Positions 36,323 to 46,303 are shown, counted from the stretch's first letter. The stretch: 64,000 nt of DNA from Acetobacter garciniae (GCF_017377735.1 NZ_JAFVMH010000007.1:1-64000); one strand, 5' to 3'. Program-made: numbers and translations. Notes: a model not told the origin generated them from the letters alone.

Positions 36323-37750
36323 TTACTGTACCTCAACACTGTTCAGTTGGATGGACTGCACGCTCTGCCCATCCGCGTACCACAGGCGCGCGGGGGGCGT
36401 CGTGCGTGCGGCCCGGTAGCTGGCCGCCGCCGTGGACAGGCCGGGCTGAAAATACCACCCCCTTGTCGCCACGCTGTCAGCCGCCGTGGCAAGGCCTGCG
36501 GCGGTATTGATCTGCTGGCGCTGCAATGCGCTTAACGCCACACCGGGCTGGATGGCCCCGAACGCCACGGCCTGGGCAATGGTGCCCGCAACGGCTGCGG
36601 CCACCAGCGTGTCGCCTTCCGTATTGTAGGGGATCTGCCCAGTGCTGAGCAGCAGGTTCACCAGATCGTCCGTCAGGTTGGCGTTCAGCCAGATCTGGTT
36701 GATATAGCTGTCCGCCCAGGCAAACGGCCCGGACACACTGCCCGGCCGCATGAACTGGAACGCCGCCCCGCCATTGGCGTAGGCCCCGTAAAAATTATAG
36801 CCATTGGCCAGCAGGATTGCCGCCGTGGCACCATCCGTAACGGCGGGGGTCAGCGTGCCCGTGCCGTCGCGCACCATGGCCAGGGTCTGTCGCCCGGCCG
36901 CAGCCCCGAAGGCGAGCGACGCCATCCAGCCCAGGCACAGCGCCGCAGCCGCGGCATTGCCATATACCGCACTGACCCCGCCAAGCGCCTGGGCCGCAAG
37001 CCAGGGGCCGAACGCCGTATTACCGGTTCCCCCACTGGTTCCGCCGCTGGCCCCGCCATTGGCGGCAACCACGGCCTGGGGGTCCGTATCCCAGATCACG
37101 CCCCACACGGCATTGTCCTGCATGCCCACCCAGTTCGCCAGACTCTGCTTGTCCGCCAATGGGGGTTCGAATGCCGGGGCAAAGCCGTTCCATGTCGCAT
37201 TGGCCGCACGCAGGCTGGCCATCTGCGCCGCCGGGTCCGCCCCGGCGGGGGTGATCGTAACCGTGGGGGCGGCTGTATAGCCCGACCCGCCAGCGGTCAC
37301 GACAAGGCCCGTCACCACCCCGCCCGCAACCGTGGCGGTGGCCGTGGCCCCCGTGCCGCCCCCGCCGTCAAGGGTGACAAGCGGGGGCGCTGTGTAACCC
37401 GTGCCCCCGGCGGTGATGGTCAGCGCGCTGATGCTTTCCCCCTCCAGCGTGGCGGTGGCCGTGGCCCCTGTGCCGGTGGTGGGGGCATAACCGCCGAACA
37501 GCAATGTTGCCGGGGCGATCACCGCATTGGCGCACCCCGCGAAATACACGCCCGCCATTGCGGCCTCGGCCGTGGCAGCGCCAAAGGCCGTGGCCACATC
37601 GGCGGCACTGGTATAGGCGGTGACGGTGCCCGCGGGCACGACGTCGGTATCCTGGGTCAGGATCAGGCCCGTCAGGTCGTTCAGCCCGCCGCCTGCGGCA
37701 AGAACGCCCGGCGTGACCTGAACAAGGGTGGAAATGGGAATGCCTGCCAC
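36323..37750 (-). CDS. DUF3383 tail sheath protein with a duplicated beta-repeat insert
   Basis: 475-residue sheath. The N-terminus [20 protein letters not shown] and the C-terminal half ([56 protein letters not shown]) are typical DUF3383 parts. Between about residues 93 and 170 there are two copies of a Gly/Thr/Tyr motif, [20 protein letters not shown] and [17 protein letters not shown]. Each is preceded by TGATATAT, which is not a usual sheath segment and may be a surface-exposed domain. The gene abuts the tube gene. Confidence 0.85.
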   Translation of the reverse strand: MAGIPISTLVQVTPGVLAAGGGLNDLTGLILTQDTDVVPAGTVTAYTSAADVATAFGAATAEAAMAGVYFAGCANAVIAPATLLFGGYAPTTGTGATATATLEGESISALTITAGGTGYTAPPLVTLDGGGGTGATATATVAGGVVTGLVVTAGGSGYTAAPTVTITPAGADPAAQMASLRAANATWNGFAPAFEPPLADKQSLANWVGMQDNAVWGVIWDTDPQAVVAANGGASGGTSGGTGNTAFGPWLAAQALGGVSAVYGNAAAAALCLGWMASLAFGAAAGRQTLAMVRDGTGTLTPAVTDGATAAILLANGYNFYGAYANGGAAFQFMRPGSVSGPFAWADSYINQIWLNANLTDDLVNLLLSTGQIPYNTEGDTLVAAAVAGTIAQAVAFGAIQPGVALSALQRQQINTAAGLATAADSVATRGWYFQPGLSTAAASYRAARTTPPARLWYADGQSVQSIQLNSVEVQ

Positions 37751-37753
37751 GGT

Positions 37754-38281
37754 TTACTCCTCCGGCGGGTGGGGTGTGTCGGCCAGCACGGTGGCGGCCG
37801 ACAGGGTTGTTGCAAAATCCTGTTCAAGGCTCAGGCTGAATGTGACCTGCATGTCCAGGTCCAGCATCCAGCAGGCCTGGTACTGGTGTTCGCCATCGCT
37901 CAGCGGCACCTGCCGCGCGTGCGACACATAAAGCGGTGTTATGGGCATGGCCTGAGCAGTGAAAAAATCCACCGCCTGCATGTCGCGCCACAGGGCGGCC
38001 ACGGCCTGCGCATGGTCATGGGCGTCCGGCCCGAAAACGCCCAGTTGCAGGCTGATCTGTACTGCCTCGCTCACCTCGCGCGTGGTGGCGGTATACCGCC
38101 AGCCTGACGTGGCCAGCCGTTCGCTGCCGGTTATCAGCATGGTCACGAACGCGCATAAGGGGGGTGCCGCCCGGTTCTGCTGGCCCCGCACCACCTGCAC
38201 GCCCCCGGGCAATACGGAGACCAGCCACGCCCTGAACGCCGCATAAAGCTGGCTTTGCGTGGGGGTAAGCGCGTAGCTCAT
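37754..38281 (-). CDS. Neck/tail terminator-like protein
   Basis: 175-residue phage protein. YALTPTQSQLYAAFRAWLV and VVRGQQNRAAPPLCAFVTM, with a later VSEAVQISLQLGVFGPDA, resemble the phage neck terminator (gp12-like) family that caps the tail. The start at 38281 overlaps the upstream stop by ATGA; the longer frame before it is a shadow. Only three bases separate it from the sheath. Confidence 0.7.
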   Translation of the reverse strand: MSYALTPTQSQLYAAFRAWLVSVLPGGVQVVRGQQNRAAPPLCAFVTMLITGSERLATSGWRYTATTREVSEAVQISLQLGVFGPDAHDHAQAVAALWRDMQAVDFFTAQAMPITPLYVSHARQVPLSDGEHQYQACWMLDLDMQVTFSLSLEQDFATTLSAATVLADTPHPPEE

Positions 38282-38682
38282 GCCGCACCGGTAACCGAAG
38301 GCGCAGGCGTGGCAGGCGGTGGGTCCTGGCGTGTCACCACCACCTTGACCCATTCGCCATTGCCCCAGTCTTCCAGCACCTGGGTCACCAGCCAGTCCGA
38401 TCCGTAAAAACTCAGCATATCACCGCCAAGTTGCAGCGGCCGGTTCAGCGCGCGCAGTGGTGCGTTCATGTAGACGGCGCGCATATCCGCCTGCTGGCTG
38501 ATGGTGTCGATCTGGCGCAGGTCCTGCGTGCTGAGCGCCTGTACCTCGATCTGCAGACTGGCCGCGCTGTATTGCGGGGTCACGGCGCCATCGGCCTGCA
38601 CGACATTGCCCGTGCTCGATCGCACTGTCGCGGTTATGGGTGCGTTCACGACACCGGTCGCGCGCAAGGCAATGGAAAACAC
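38278..38682 (-). CDS. Head-tail connector (head closure-like) protein
   Basis: 134-residue phage protein. IEVQALSTQDLRQIDTISQQADMRAVYM and YGSDWLVTQVLEDWGNGEWVKVVVTRQ (read in blocks) are typical of small head closure proteins. The GTG start at 38682 has AAGGGG about nine bases upstream. Confidence 0.68.
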   Translation of the reverse strand: MFSIALRATGVVNAPITATVRSSTGNVVQADGAVTPQYSAASLQIEVQALSTQDLRQIDTISQQADMRAVYMNAPLRALNRPLQLGGDMLSFYGSDWLVTQVLEDWGNGEWVKVVVTRQDPPPATPAPSVTGAA

Positions 38683-38727
38683 GGTCCTGTTCCCCTTATC
38701 GATCGGGTTGTAAAAATACGTTCAGGC

Positions 38728-39186
38728 CTATGGCCATATCGCGGGGCGCTGGGGCAGGCCGGGCACGTAGCGGGCCTGGCGCAGCCCACGCGTGGCCGCC
38801 CAGAAGGACGCGCCATACTGGGTCTGCCCGAACCACGCCGCCCGTTCCGACAGGGTGGCGAATTCGGTTTTGACCGAAACACTGCCCCGCGTGGCCTCGG
38901 ACACACGCCCCACCAGCCCCCCGGCCCCGCCCTGGCTTTGCGGCAGCGCAAGGCTTGCCAGATGGGCGACCAGCAAACCCAGCAGGGCGGCGCGCCCGTT
39001 CAGGTCACGCACCGTGCTGGCTGGCGTATTGTCCAGGTACAGACAGGCCAGGTCGAAATAACCCTGCGCCTGTGCTGTATCGACATTGGCTGCAAGGGTC
39101 GGGTACAGGGCCGACCATGCGCCGTAATCGAACACGACAACGCCGGGCGGGCCTGCACCGGGGACGGGGCTGGCGCTCCCGCTCAT
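38728..39186 (-). CDS. DUF4054 head-tail adaptor protein
   Basis: 152-residue protein. [37 protein letters not shown] (read in blocks) and [17 protein letters not shown], with the C-terminal [17 protein letters not shown], match DUF4054 connector proteins. Its ATG overlaps the stop of the upstream gene. Confidence 0.82.
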   Translation of the reverse strand: MSGSASPVPGAGPPGVVVFDYGAWSALYPTLAANVDTAQAQGYFDLACLYLDNTPASTVRDLNGRAALLGLLVAHLASLALPQSQGGAGGLVGRVSEATRGSVSVKTEFATLSERAAWFGQTQYGASFWAATRGLRQARYVPGLPQRPAIWP

Positions 39187-39626
39187 CCGGCTCCCTCGGC
39201 ATTCAGGGGGGCGACACCGGGCAGGTGTTCAGGATCCAGCCCTTCCAGCCCGGTGCGGTGCGCACCGCGTTCGGCCAGTTCGGCCAGGGCGTCGGCCTCC
39301 TTCGCCTGGGCGAAGATCAGCCCGCTCTTCAGCGGTCCGTAGCCCGGATTTTGCGCGCACCATGCGGCCCAGAAGCCGGCATCCACCTCTGTGCGGCCAC
39401 CCAGGCCCAGCAGGCGGTTATCCCGGGCATGAAAACGCGGATCGCGCACAGCCCCTTTCAGGCGTACGCTCGCACGCGGCACCGGTGGGCCCATGACCGG
39501 CACGGCCGAGGTGGCGCGGGCCGCAAGTTCCTGCTGGTCGTACAGATCCAGCACCAGGCCCGAAGGCATGCGACAGATGACCGTAACCGATGCCCCCGCG
39601 CGGGGGGCGGATGTTGCCTGTGCCAT
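39183..39626 (-). CDS. Uncharacterised head protein after the capsid gene
   Basis: 147-residue protein with an early [18 protein letters not shown] and a central [22 protein letters not shown], both found in small proteins that follow DUF2184 capsids. Role unknown; perhaps a head decoration or completion factor. It starts seven bases after the capsid stop. Confidence 0.65.
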   Translation of the reverse strand: MAQATSAPRAGASVTVICRMPSGLVLDLYDQQELAARATSAVPVMGPPVPRASVRLKGAVRDPRFHARDNRLLGLGGRTEVDAGFWAAWCAQNPGYGPLKSGLIFAQAKEADALAELAERGAHRTGLEGLDPEHLPGVAPLNAEGAG

Positions 39627-39632
39627 GATCGA

Positions 39633-40694
39633 TCAGACCCCCGCCATGATGACGCAGGCCTGCGGGTAGAACCAGATCGTCCCCCACGTGCCCTGCGATT
39701 TCTTCTGCCGGAAATTGGAGGAATACCGTTCCACCGCATGCGCGCGCAGTTTTTCGGTAAAAGCGGTGGTGACACTTTCCTGCCCGTCCACCTGGGTTGC
39801 GAACAACTGCATGAGCGTGGTGGACGCCTGCCCCCCGCCCAGCGCCGTTCCGGCTTCGGGCAGGGTTTCGATTTTCAGGTTGGGCAGGTTCTTGCGCAGA
39901 AGATCGGCCAGGGACACCTGATACTGGTTGGTGTAAAGCAGGCACTGCTGCCGCTCGGTCGGGATGACCAGCGTCATGGGGGTTTCAAGGGTCAGGTTGC
40001 CGCCCATCTGTGTGGTCAGCGCGCCAAAGGCCTTGAGAATATCGGCATAAACCTGAACCGGGTCGGTCACGTCCGCCCAGCTATTGCCGGCCGCCGCACT
40101 GCCCGAAGGCCCGATTTTGGCCACGGGGGCCAGGGCTGCGGGCAGTTGCGGGTCGTTCAGCGCGCCGTACAGTTCCAGCCCGCTCAACCCGAACAGGTTG
40201 ATGGCGTTGGCGTTCTTGTTCAGCACGGAAATGCTGGCCATGTTCTTCTGGTTCACCCAGTCGATTTTCGCAGCCCCCATGCGGTCCACCTCTCGCTCGC
40301 CCCAGCGGGTCCAGGTCTGGAAATGGAAGGACTGGCGATGCGCCCAGTTGGCGTTGGTATCGGCCGTGCCCGCCGGGCTGTAATCGTCATAGGCCGTGGC
40401 GTAGCCCGCCAGTTCCACAACCGGGAACTGCGCGGTATCGGTCGTCCAGTCGCCCTTTCTGGCACTGCCGTAAATGGCTTCGGACCGGGTCGGGGTCACC
40501 AGCGCGCGAATGATCGCGGGGTCCGTATAGGTGGTGAACAGGGCGGGAATGGCGCTGTTGGGGGCGGTGACGGGCGCATAGGCGGGCAGGTCCGCATCCA
40601 TGGCCATTTCGGAAAAATAGCCGCGCACGCCGGGCAGGTGAATGCCCCAGTCCCGCGCAAGGGTGGGGGCATCGTTTCTGAAAATTGCAGTCAT
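39633..40694 (-). CDS. DUF2184 major capsid protein
   Basis: 353-residue capsid. YARKGDWTTDTAQFPVVELAG-like part, FNFQTWTRWGEREVDRMGAAKIDW-like segment (here FHFQTWTRWGEREVDRMGA), LNKNANAINLFGLSGLELYG and the C-terminal RHAVERYSSNFRQKKSQGTW-type ending (AHAVERYSSNFRQKKSQGTW) are typical of the family. It is about the expected length and has no visible proteolytic pro-domain. It should form the HK97-fold shell. Confidence 0.88.
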   Translation of the reverse strand: MTAIFRNDAPTLARDWGIHLPGVRGYFSEMAMDADLPAYAPVTAPNSAIPALFTTYTDPAIIRALVTPTRSEAIYGSARKGDWTTDTAQFPVVELAGYATAYDDYSPAGTADTNANWAHRQSFHFQTWTRWGEREVDRMGAAKIDWVNQKNMASISVLNKNANAINLFGLSGLELYGALNDPQLPAALAPVAKIGPSGSAAAGNSWADVTDPVQVYADILKAFGALTTQMGGNLTLETPMTLVIPTERQQCLLYTNQYQVSLADLLRKNLPNLKIETLPEAGTALGGGQASTTLMQLFATQVDGQESVTTAFTEKLRAHAVERYSSNFRQKKSQGTWGTIWFYPQACVIMAGV

Positions 40695-40706
40695 GCCTGG
40701 TAATCC

Positions 40707-41198
40707 TTAAGCTGCGCCAGTGGGGCCGGTGATGATGATGGGCAGGCCAGCCGCCCCACCGCGTGCGACCACCCAGCCCGTTTCCACCGTGCCGGCAGGG
40801 GGCGTGCCCGCAGTCCCGGTCTGGATCGTGCCATCGGTGGTGGAGGCATAGACCGCCTGGCCGATGCTGGCCGCCGTGGTGGAGAGAACGAACACGTCGC
40901 CCCCCGCCGCCAGGGCCACGCCAAAACCTTCGGGCACGGTCAGGCCCGCATCCTGCAGATACTGGGTCAGCACACCCTGCTGGGCCCGGCAGACCAGGCC
41001 CGAAGGGGCGTTGGCGCCGGCGTTGAGCACGCTGGCGCCATCGGCCTGCACCCAGGCAAAGGCCGCGACCGCAACACCACCCGCCCCGGCGCGAAAGCCG
41101 TTGGGGCCGGGCACGACAAAGCGGCGCGGGTTATCGGTGGCCCATGCGCCGGGAAAGCCCGCGGGCCAGTTGTAATTCACACTATTGGGAAAACTCAT
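40707..41198 (-). CDS. Structural cement protein (gp24-like)
   Basis: 163-residue protein with PGAWATDNPRRFVVPGPNGF, VAVAAFAWVQADGASVLNAG and a C-terminal VETGWVVARGGAAGLPIIIT. It matches small head cement proteins placed just before the capsid gene. A good ribosome site (AAGGAG) precedes the start. Confidence 0.78.
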   Translation of the reverse strand: MSFPNSVNYNWPAGFPGAWATDNPRRFVVPGPNGFRAGAGGVAVAAFAWVQADGASVLNAGANAPSGLVCRAQQGVLTQYLQDAGLTVPEGFGVALAAGGDVFVLSTTAASIGQAVYASTTDGTIQTGTAGTPPAGTVETGWVVARGGAAGLPIIITGPTGAA

Positions 41199-41210
41199 TA
41201 CCTGCTCTCC

Positions 41211-42482
41211 TTAAAACTTGCGCGGCGTCGCAACGCCGTAACGGGTGGCAAGGGCCGATGCGCGCGCAGCAGCGGCACTGTCGGCGGCAACCCCACCCTG
41301 CGGGCCGGAACCGCTGGCCGCACCGCACAGCGCGCTGGTCCCCTGCGCCAAAGCCAGCGCCTTGAGCCCGGGCAGGTTCACGCCCTGCGTGTCCACCCCG
41401 CGTTCCTGCAGGGCGTAGCGCAGAATGTCCTCCGCACTGTCCATGCCCAGCACCTCCCCCACCAGCGGGCGGGCCAGGGCCAGGGCTTCAGCCAGTTGAG
41501 TGGTGCGTTCCCGTTCGGCCCGCAGGGCGGCATCCACAGCGACACGCACCGCACTGTCGCCCGCCAGTTCGGGGCGCTCCGTCTCCTGCCCCGCATTCGC
41601 AGGAGCCGACGAGCCTTTCGCCTGCGTGCGAGCCTGTGCGCCGGTTCGTGCGTGGCCCTGTTCATCCGTATCCCGGCTCGTGCCGGCATGCGGGCTGTCC
41701 GCACTTTCGGCACAACCCTGCGTGCCCTCGCCTTTGGGGTCGAACCTGTCCAGGCAGGCGCGCAGATCCGCCACGGGTGCAGTCAGGCTCAACCGGCCCG
41801 AAGCGATGGCCGTGCCCAGCAGGGCGAAAGCCTGCCCGGCCGTCCGGGCAGCCCCTTTGCCTATGGCGGGGTCTGTGGCAGCGGCGCGCGCTGCCGGTGG
41901 AGAAACATCCATTGCGTTTTCCTTTGGTTTTTCATCGGCCACCAGCACATCCGGCCCGGCGCGCCCGGCGCGGACCAAAGCGACATGGTTGCCACGAATC
42001 TGGGTCATGCGGCCGTCATAGGGCTGGCCGTCATGCTCACCCGGTTCCATGACCGGCACGTAGCGATACGCGCAGGACAGTTCGCGCTGCGCGCCGGAAC
42101 GAATGCCCTCGATGGCGTTCGCGTTCCAGATCGTCAGCGCATTGGTCAGGTAAGGGGGCGCGAACGCCGCCGCCGTACCGGTCGCCCCCACCACCAGATC
42201 CGGCCGGGGGGCATGGGCCGTGACATGGGCGTGTTCGGCCAGAACCGGCAGGGCGTTGAAACTGTCAGCGGCTTTTGCAAGTTCCGCCGGGTCGCGCAAC
42301 AGGCGATAGGGCCTGTCGGGGTCAAGCCCCAGTTCCGCAAAGCCGGGAATTTCACGCCCGTAATAGCTGTTGACCGCCGCCTTGCTGATCGGTGTTCGCG
42401 CAACATGCAGGCGCCCGTCCTCATCCGTCAGCCGCACCGAACCCGCACGGTCCAGCGCGAGGCTGAAAACCTGTTCCACCAT
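41211..42482 (-). CDS. DUF2213 prohead protease/scaffold protein
   Basis: 423-residue protein. The N-terminal 170 residues (GRLHVARTPISKAAVNSYYGREIPGF; TSRPDLVVGATGTAAAFAPPYLTNAL-like; RGNHVALVRAGRAGPDVLV) are the DUF2213 protease-like domain. The C-terminal half is low-complexity and charged (GTSRDTDEQGHARTGAQART), then has an Ala-rich helix (LRAERERTTQLAEALALARPLVGEVLGMDS), as expected of a scaffold. A 785-base non-coding gap separates it from the portal gene upstream. Confidence 0.82.
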   Translation of the reverse strand: MVEQVFSLALDRAGSVRLTDEDGRLHVARTPISKAAVNSYYGREIPGFAELGLDPDRPYRLLRDPAELAKAADSFNALPVLAEHAHVTAHAPRPDLVVGATGTAAAFAPPYLTNALTIWNANAIEGIRSGAQRELSCAYRYVPVMEPGEHDGQPYDGRMTQIRGNHVALVRAGRAGPDVLVADEKPKENAMDVSPPAARAAATDPAIGKGAARTAGQAFALLGTAIASGRLSLTAPVADLRACLDRFDPKGEGTQGCAESADSPHAGTSRDTDEQGHARTGAQARTQAKGSSAPANAGQETERPELAGDSAVRVAVDAALRAERERTTQLAEALALARPLVGEVLGMDSAEDILRYALQERGVDTQGVNLPGLKALALAQGTSALCGAASGSGPQGGVAADSAAAARASALATRYGVATPRKF

Positions 42483-42642
42483 TGACTATCCTTTTTTGGT
42501 TGTCCTTTGCCCGGCGGCATTGTTTCGCACCGGGCAGGCTTACCCGGCATGGCGCGCGGATGCTTTTGCGCGACTGTAAAAAAGCCGGACCTTGAGACGG
42601 GCTGCGACATCACCGGAACGTCTGTGGCAATGGGTGCTGCAC

Positions 42643-42676
42643 AAAAAACGCCGCCCTTGTGAAGAAAGGCGGCGCT
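42643..42676 (-). terminator. Terminator upstream of the scaffold gene
   Basis: On the minus strand a CGCCGCC...GGCGGCG stem with a short loop is followed by six T residues. It would stop transcripts coming from the portal gene, implying a separate promoter for the capsid module downstream. Confidence 0.65.
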
Positions 42677-43191
42677 CAAAGCTTTTTGCGTCGATACGGT
42701 ATTTTGAAACGTGTTGCAGATACCAGTTCGGACGTGATCCGATCGGCCCATTACGACCCGACCACACAGGAACATCCGAATACACACCGCAGAGCGGCTA
42801 CAGCACATCCATTGTTCTTGTTTTGTGCCTTATGCTGCGCGCAGTGTCAAGCGGTGAATGTGCAGAACATGCGAAAAAATGGTTTTGAAATATTAACGCT
42901 ATTATATGCACTATTCCGAATACCGGACGGCATTATGTCCGAGAGGGTAAGCGTGTCAGACGATCCTGTTCCCAGATTTAACCAGGCGATTATACTAAGA
43001 GACAGTGTATAAACAATCTTTGAAAACGTCGCAGAAGGTCACAACAATTTAGACACATAATTCTGGCACGCCCAGATTTTGTAATGCCACAAGTATAGGT
43101 GTTGGGCACGGCAAATCCCTCCCCTATTTCGCTCACCGGGCAGATGCAGTCCGACTGAAGGGCTCACCCCTGAAATACCCCAAAAATAGGG

Positions 43192-43246
43192 AAAAAGTTT
43201 TTGGTGAAGCTTTTTTCAAAAAGCTTCTGGAAACGCCACTTTTTGG
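43192..43246 (-). repeat. AT-rich double-palindrome intergenic repeat, copy B (inverted)
   Basis: Core palindrome GAAGCTTTTT / AAAAAGCTTC-type arms at 43206-43227, with AAAAAGTTTTTGGTG on its left and CCACTTTTTGG on its right. It is the reverse complement of copies A and C. It begins 22 bases past the stop of the portal gene. Confidence 0.8.
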
Positions 43247-43268
43247 AAAACATGCATCCTCGCTTTTT

Positions 43269-45032
43269 CTACGCCACGGCACCACCACCTTCGGGGGACG
43301 CACCCAGGTCGAGCGTGCGGTACAGGCTGGACGCATCCGCTGCCTCCCGCGCGCGGGCTTCCTGCGCGGTGATCTTGCCCGCGCGGATATTGGCGTCATC
43401 GGTGTCTGCCTTCTGGCGTTCCATGGCTACAGTTTCCTGTTCGGACATCTGCCAGAGCGGCACGAACTCGAAATCCAGCGTGCTGTCCACACTGCCCCAC
43501 AGGTTCAACTGCACCAGTGTCAGGATCGCGCGCAGCACCGGGGCGATATGGGCCTGCTGGAAAGCCGCGATTTCGTCGTAGAAAACACGGATTTCCCCAT
43601 CCGATGAGGCATTGAGCCCCTGCGGCTGGATACCGAACAGCTTGACCAGCGGAATACCCGGCACGGAGGCCATGAATTCCTGCGCCTGGGCCTGCAAATC
43701 CGCCAGGCCCGAGAGCGGGGCTGCATTGATCGCGAAATCTTCGGTCTCGCGGTCCAGCACGAAGGTGCCGTTATTGCTCTGCCACGCCGTCATGGCCGCA
43801 AGGCGGGCGGTAATGCCCTGGGCGTCCAGTTCCGGCGGGCCGCCGGTGTCGCTCATGGTGCCTGCCATGTCGGTGCGCAGCACGCGGGTGGCGTAATTGC
43901 TGATCATGTCCGAAACGGACTGGCGTGTGCGCAGGAAGTTGTGCACATACGCTTCCAGCATCTGCGGTAGGGCCAGACCGCCAAAGTTGTAGGCGGGCTT
44001 GAGCAGGTCCGGGACTTCGTACGGCACCATGTTCAGCAGGCGCGTGGCATGCACCAGCGTGCCCTGCACCCACCAGTCGGCCGGGCGATAATAATCCTCC
44101 GCCAGCGGGTTGGTGGCGTTGTAGCTGTTGGGCGTGGTCCAGACCGGGTCGATCAGGCTCAACCGTTCAAGCTGGCCGCGCCCGATCCCGTGGCTGGTCA
44201 GGCGCAGCGGCAGGGCCTGTGCGGATGGGGCACCAGCCGCGCCTTTCAGCCCGATCCAGACATGGCCCATGCCATAACCCAGCGCATGAACCGCCAGCCT
44301 GCGCACCAGATCGCGCACGTTCAGGCGCACGAATTCCGTCTCGATCGCGTGCAGGCGGGCGGCGGTTTGCGCCGGTGGAGCCAGGCCGGGGCGCGTTTGG
44401 GCGCAGCGCAAGCGGATCCACTGCCGCGTGGCTTCCCGCGCGATGATTTCAACAGGCTTGCGAAATTCCGCCCGCAGCATCATGGCCGCCAGATTGGGAT
44501 AGCCGCGAAAAGGCAGCCCGTCAGCCAGCACGCCACTGCCCAGGCTGAACTGGGCGGCGGCAAAACGGGCCGCAGCGCCATCCGCGCCACTATCGGCCGC
44601 ACTACCATCGGCCGCCAGGGCCGGTGCCGCGGGGGAATGCGGGGCAGATGCCGCAACACTGCCGCGCACCCCTTCGGGCGGGCGATACGGCGCAAACAGC
44701 GCACCTGCACCCCCCTGTTGTAGGGGTGCAAAACCCTGCCCTGCCCCGGCAACAGCCCGGCCCAGCCGCGCGAATAGGCCGCGTCGCACCACACGGTCCG
44801 AACCGACAGGGGGGCGAGCGCCGGTGCGGGCACCAGCCGGGCGCGAACCACCGTCATCACCCGGAGCGTGGGCATCGGCATGGCCGGCCTGCGCGCCGCC
44901 TGGCACACAGGGGGGAAACGGCGCGCGCGGTTCCACCCGCATGGGCTGGCTGTGTGGCTGGCCGCCTGATTGGCCAAAGCGCGCACGCCCATGCAGGCGG
45001 CGTAATCCGTTACCGAGAAAACCTTTTATCAT
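43269..45032 (-). CDS. Phage portal protein, DUF1073-type
   Basis: 587-residue portal. The first 150 residues are Gly/Pro/Ala-rich and not conserved. From there, typical parts are SHGIGRGQLERLSLIDPVWT, NPLAEDYYRPADWWVQG, FGGLALPQMLEAYVHNFLRTRQS, GTFVLDRETEDFAINAAPLSGLADLQAQAQEF (in blocks) and LVKLFGIQPQGLNASSDGEI. It forms the dodecameric DNA channel. Its ATG overlaps the terminase stop (ATGA). Confidence 0.85.
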   Translation of the reverse strand: MIKGFLGNGLRRLHGRARFGQSGGQPHSQPMRVEPRAPFPPCVPGGAQAGHADAHAPGDDGGSRPAGARTGARPPVGSDRVVRRGLFARLGRAVAGAGQGFAPLQQGGAGALFAPYRPPEGVRGSVAASAPHSPAAPALAADGSAADSGADGAAARFAAAQFSLGSGVLADGLPFRGYPNLAAMMLRAEFRKPVEIIAREATRQWIRLRCAQTRPGLAPPAQTAARLHAIETEFVRLNVRDLVRRLAVHALGYGMGHVWIGLKGAAGAPSAQALPLRLTSHGIGRGQLERLSLIDPVWTTPNSYNATNPLAEDYYRPADWWVQGTLVHATRLLNMVPYEVPDLLKPAYNFGGLALPQMLEAYVHNFLRTRQSVSDMISNYATRVLRTDMAGTMSDTGGPPELDAQGITARLAAMTAWQSNNGTFVLDRETEDFAINAAPLSGLADLQAQAQEFMASVPGIPLVKLFGIQPQGLNASSDGEIRVFYDEIAAFQQAHIAPVLRAILTLVQLNLWGSVDSTLDFEFVPLWQMSEQETVAMERQKADTDDANIRAGKITAQEARAREAADASSLYRTLDLGASPEGGGAVA

Positions 45033-46303
45033 ACCGGCCCTGTTCCTGAAATCTGGCGCACGCCTTCCGCCGTGAAGCGGGGCAGGCCACGCCGGTTGTG
45101 AATAAGGCCGTCCAGCGCGTAGCGCAGGGCGTCCATCCAGTGGTTGTGGGCATCCTCCACCACGGGCAGGATGTCATCCGTATGCGGGTCCACCTTGTAG
45201 GCGTATTGCCGGAATTCCGCCGCCACGCGCACACAGCGCGGATGCACCACAATGCGTTCGAATGTCTTGAGCCTGGCTATGCCATCTTCCACACTACCGG
45301 GCCATTTGCGGGCCGCCGTGATTTTGAACCCGTAATGCCGGGCCAGAAAGCGGATGGTTTCGGGCCGCGCGCCGTCCGCTTTCCACGGCCATTGGCGCGC
45401 ACCCGGCACGGTATCCAGCACGGCGGGAATACGGTCCAGTTCAATACCCGTGCCACCTGCCTCATAATCGATATGCAGCACGCCACCGCGTATCCAGCAG
45501 CGCAGGGCCGCCAGCGGGTCCCTGGCAAAACCCCAGTCCACGCCGTAATAGGGGCGGATATCCGCAGGTGTTTCAAAAGGGCTGACCTGCACATGGCCTG
45601 CAAACACCAGCGCGTCTGAACATGTGCGGTAAGCGCCTTCCCAGATATGGTCGTATTCCTCAGGCCGGGTGCGGGCGTCGGCCTGGCGTTCGGCTTCCAG
45701 CGTGCCGGTGGAAAACCATGGATTATCCGCCCAGTTGGCGCGCACGGCTACAAGATCGGCCCTGTCCGAACCGGGGCCGCGAAAGAAGGCATCCACCGGG
45801 TCCTGTGCGAAAGTCGGGTTCCAGCTTGCCCATATTTCCGACCCCGCCTTGCGCAAGGTGGGGCGCAGCAACCGCCAGCTATGGGCGGAAAGGGACTGTG
45901 CTTCCTCCACCCACGCACGGTCGAACCCTTCAAGCGACTTGATGCTGTCGGCCGTATGCGCCTGCATGCCCTGAAAAATGATGACCCCATCGCCCGGTGT
46001 GCGAATGATACGGTCCTGGATATCGAAAAATCCTTGCAGGTTGTGCTGGCTGATCTTGTCGATAATCAACTGGCGCGACGAACGTTCCATGGATTTCTGT
46101 ACCTCGCGGATACATACGGTGCGGTGTCCCGGCAAGCGCAGATGTTCCTCCACCACGCATTCGCCAAAAAAATGCGACTTGCCCGATCCGCGGCCGCCAT
46201 AGGCCCCCTTGTAACGGCACGGGCCGAGCAGGGGCGCGAACACGCGCGCGGTCGGCATGTCCAGCACACCGCCGCGCCGCCCATCGGGTTTTGGTTTTTT
46301 CAC
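45029..46303 (-). CDS. Terminase large subunit (TerL)
   Basis: 424-residue packaging ATPase-nuclease. Walker A is GGRGSGKS at about residues 36-43, preceded by the adenine-binding-like RYKGAY. Walker B is FDRAWVEEAQSL. The C-terminal nuclease domain includes YYGVDWGFARDP with its metal-binding Asp and, later, HRCVRVAAEFRQYAYKVD-like residues. Type is Terminase_3 (PBSX-like). GTG at 46303 is the start, overlapping TerS by four bases. Confidence 0.9.
   Translation of the reverse strand: MKKPKPDGRRGGVLDMPTARVFAPLLGPCRYKGAYGGRGSGKSHFFGECVVEEHLRLPGHRTVCIREVQKSMERSSRQLIIDKISQHNLQGFFDIQDRIIRTPGDGVIIFQGMQAHTADSIKSLEGFDRAWVEEAQSLSAHSWRLLRPTLRKAGSEIWASWNPTFAQDPVDAFFRGPGSDRADLVAVRANWADNPWFSTGTLEAERQADARTRPEEYDHIWEGAYRTCSDALVFAGHVQVSPFETPADIRPYYGVDWGFARDPLAALRCWIRGGVLHIDYEAGGTGIELDRIPAVLDTVPGARQWPWKADGARPETIRFLARHYGFKITAARKWPGSVEDGIARLKTFERIVVHPRCVRVAAEFRQYAYKVDPHTDDILPVVEDAHNHWMDALRYALDGLIHNRRGLPRFTAEGVRQISGTGPV

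Larger units (their letters stand above)
42483..43268. other. 786-base A+T-richer gap between portal and scaffold genes
   Basis: Compact phage modules normally leave only a few bases here. From about 42680 to 43190 the sequence is clearly more A+T-rich than the flanking genes, and no reading frame has convincing coding character. A plus-strand frame at 42659-43012 is possible but lacks family features. A terminator (42643-42676) and repeat copy B (43192-43246) lie within. It looks like a relic of an inserted cargo gene or a regulatory region. Confidence 0.5.

Noticed and set aside
42659-43012. 117-codon plus-strand frame in the portal-scaffold gap
   Set aside because: No family features, mixed composition, opposite strand to the prophage and no clear ribosome site. 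Probably not translated.
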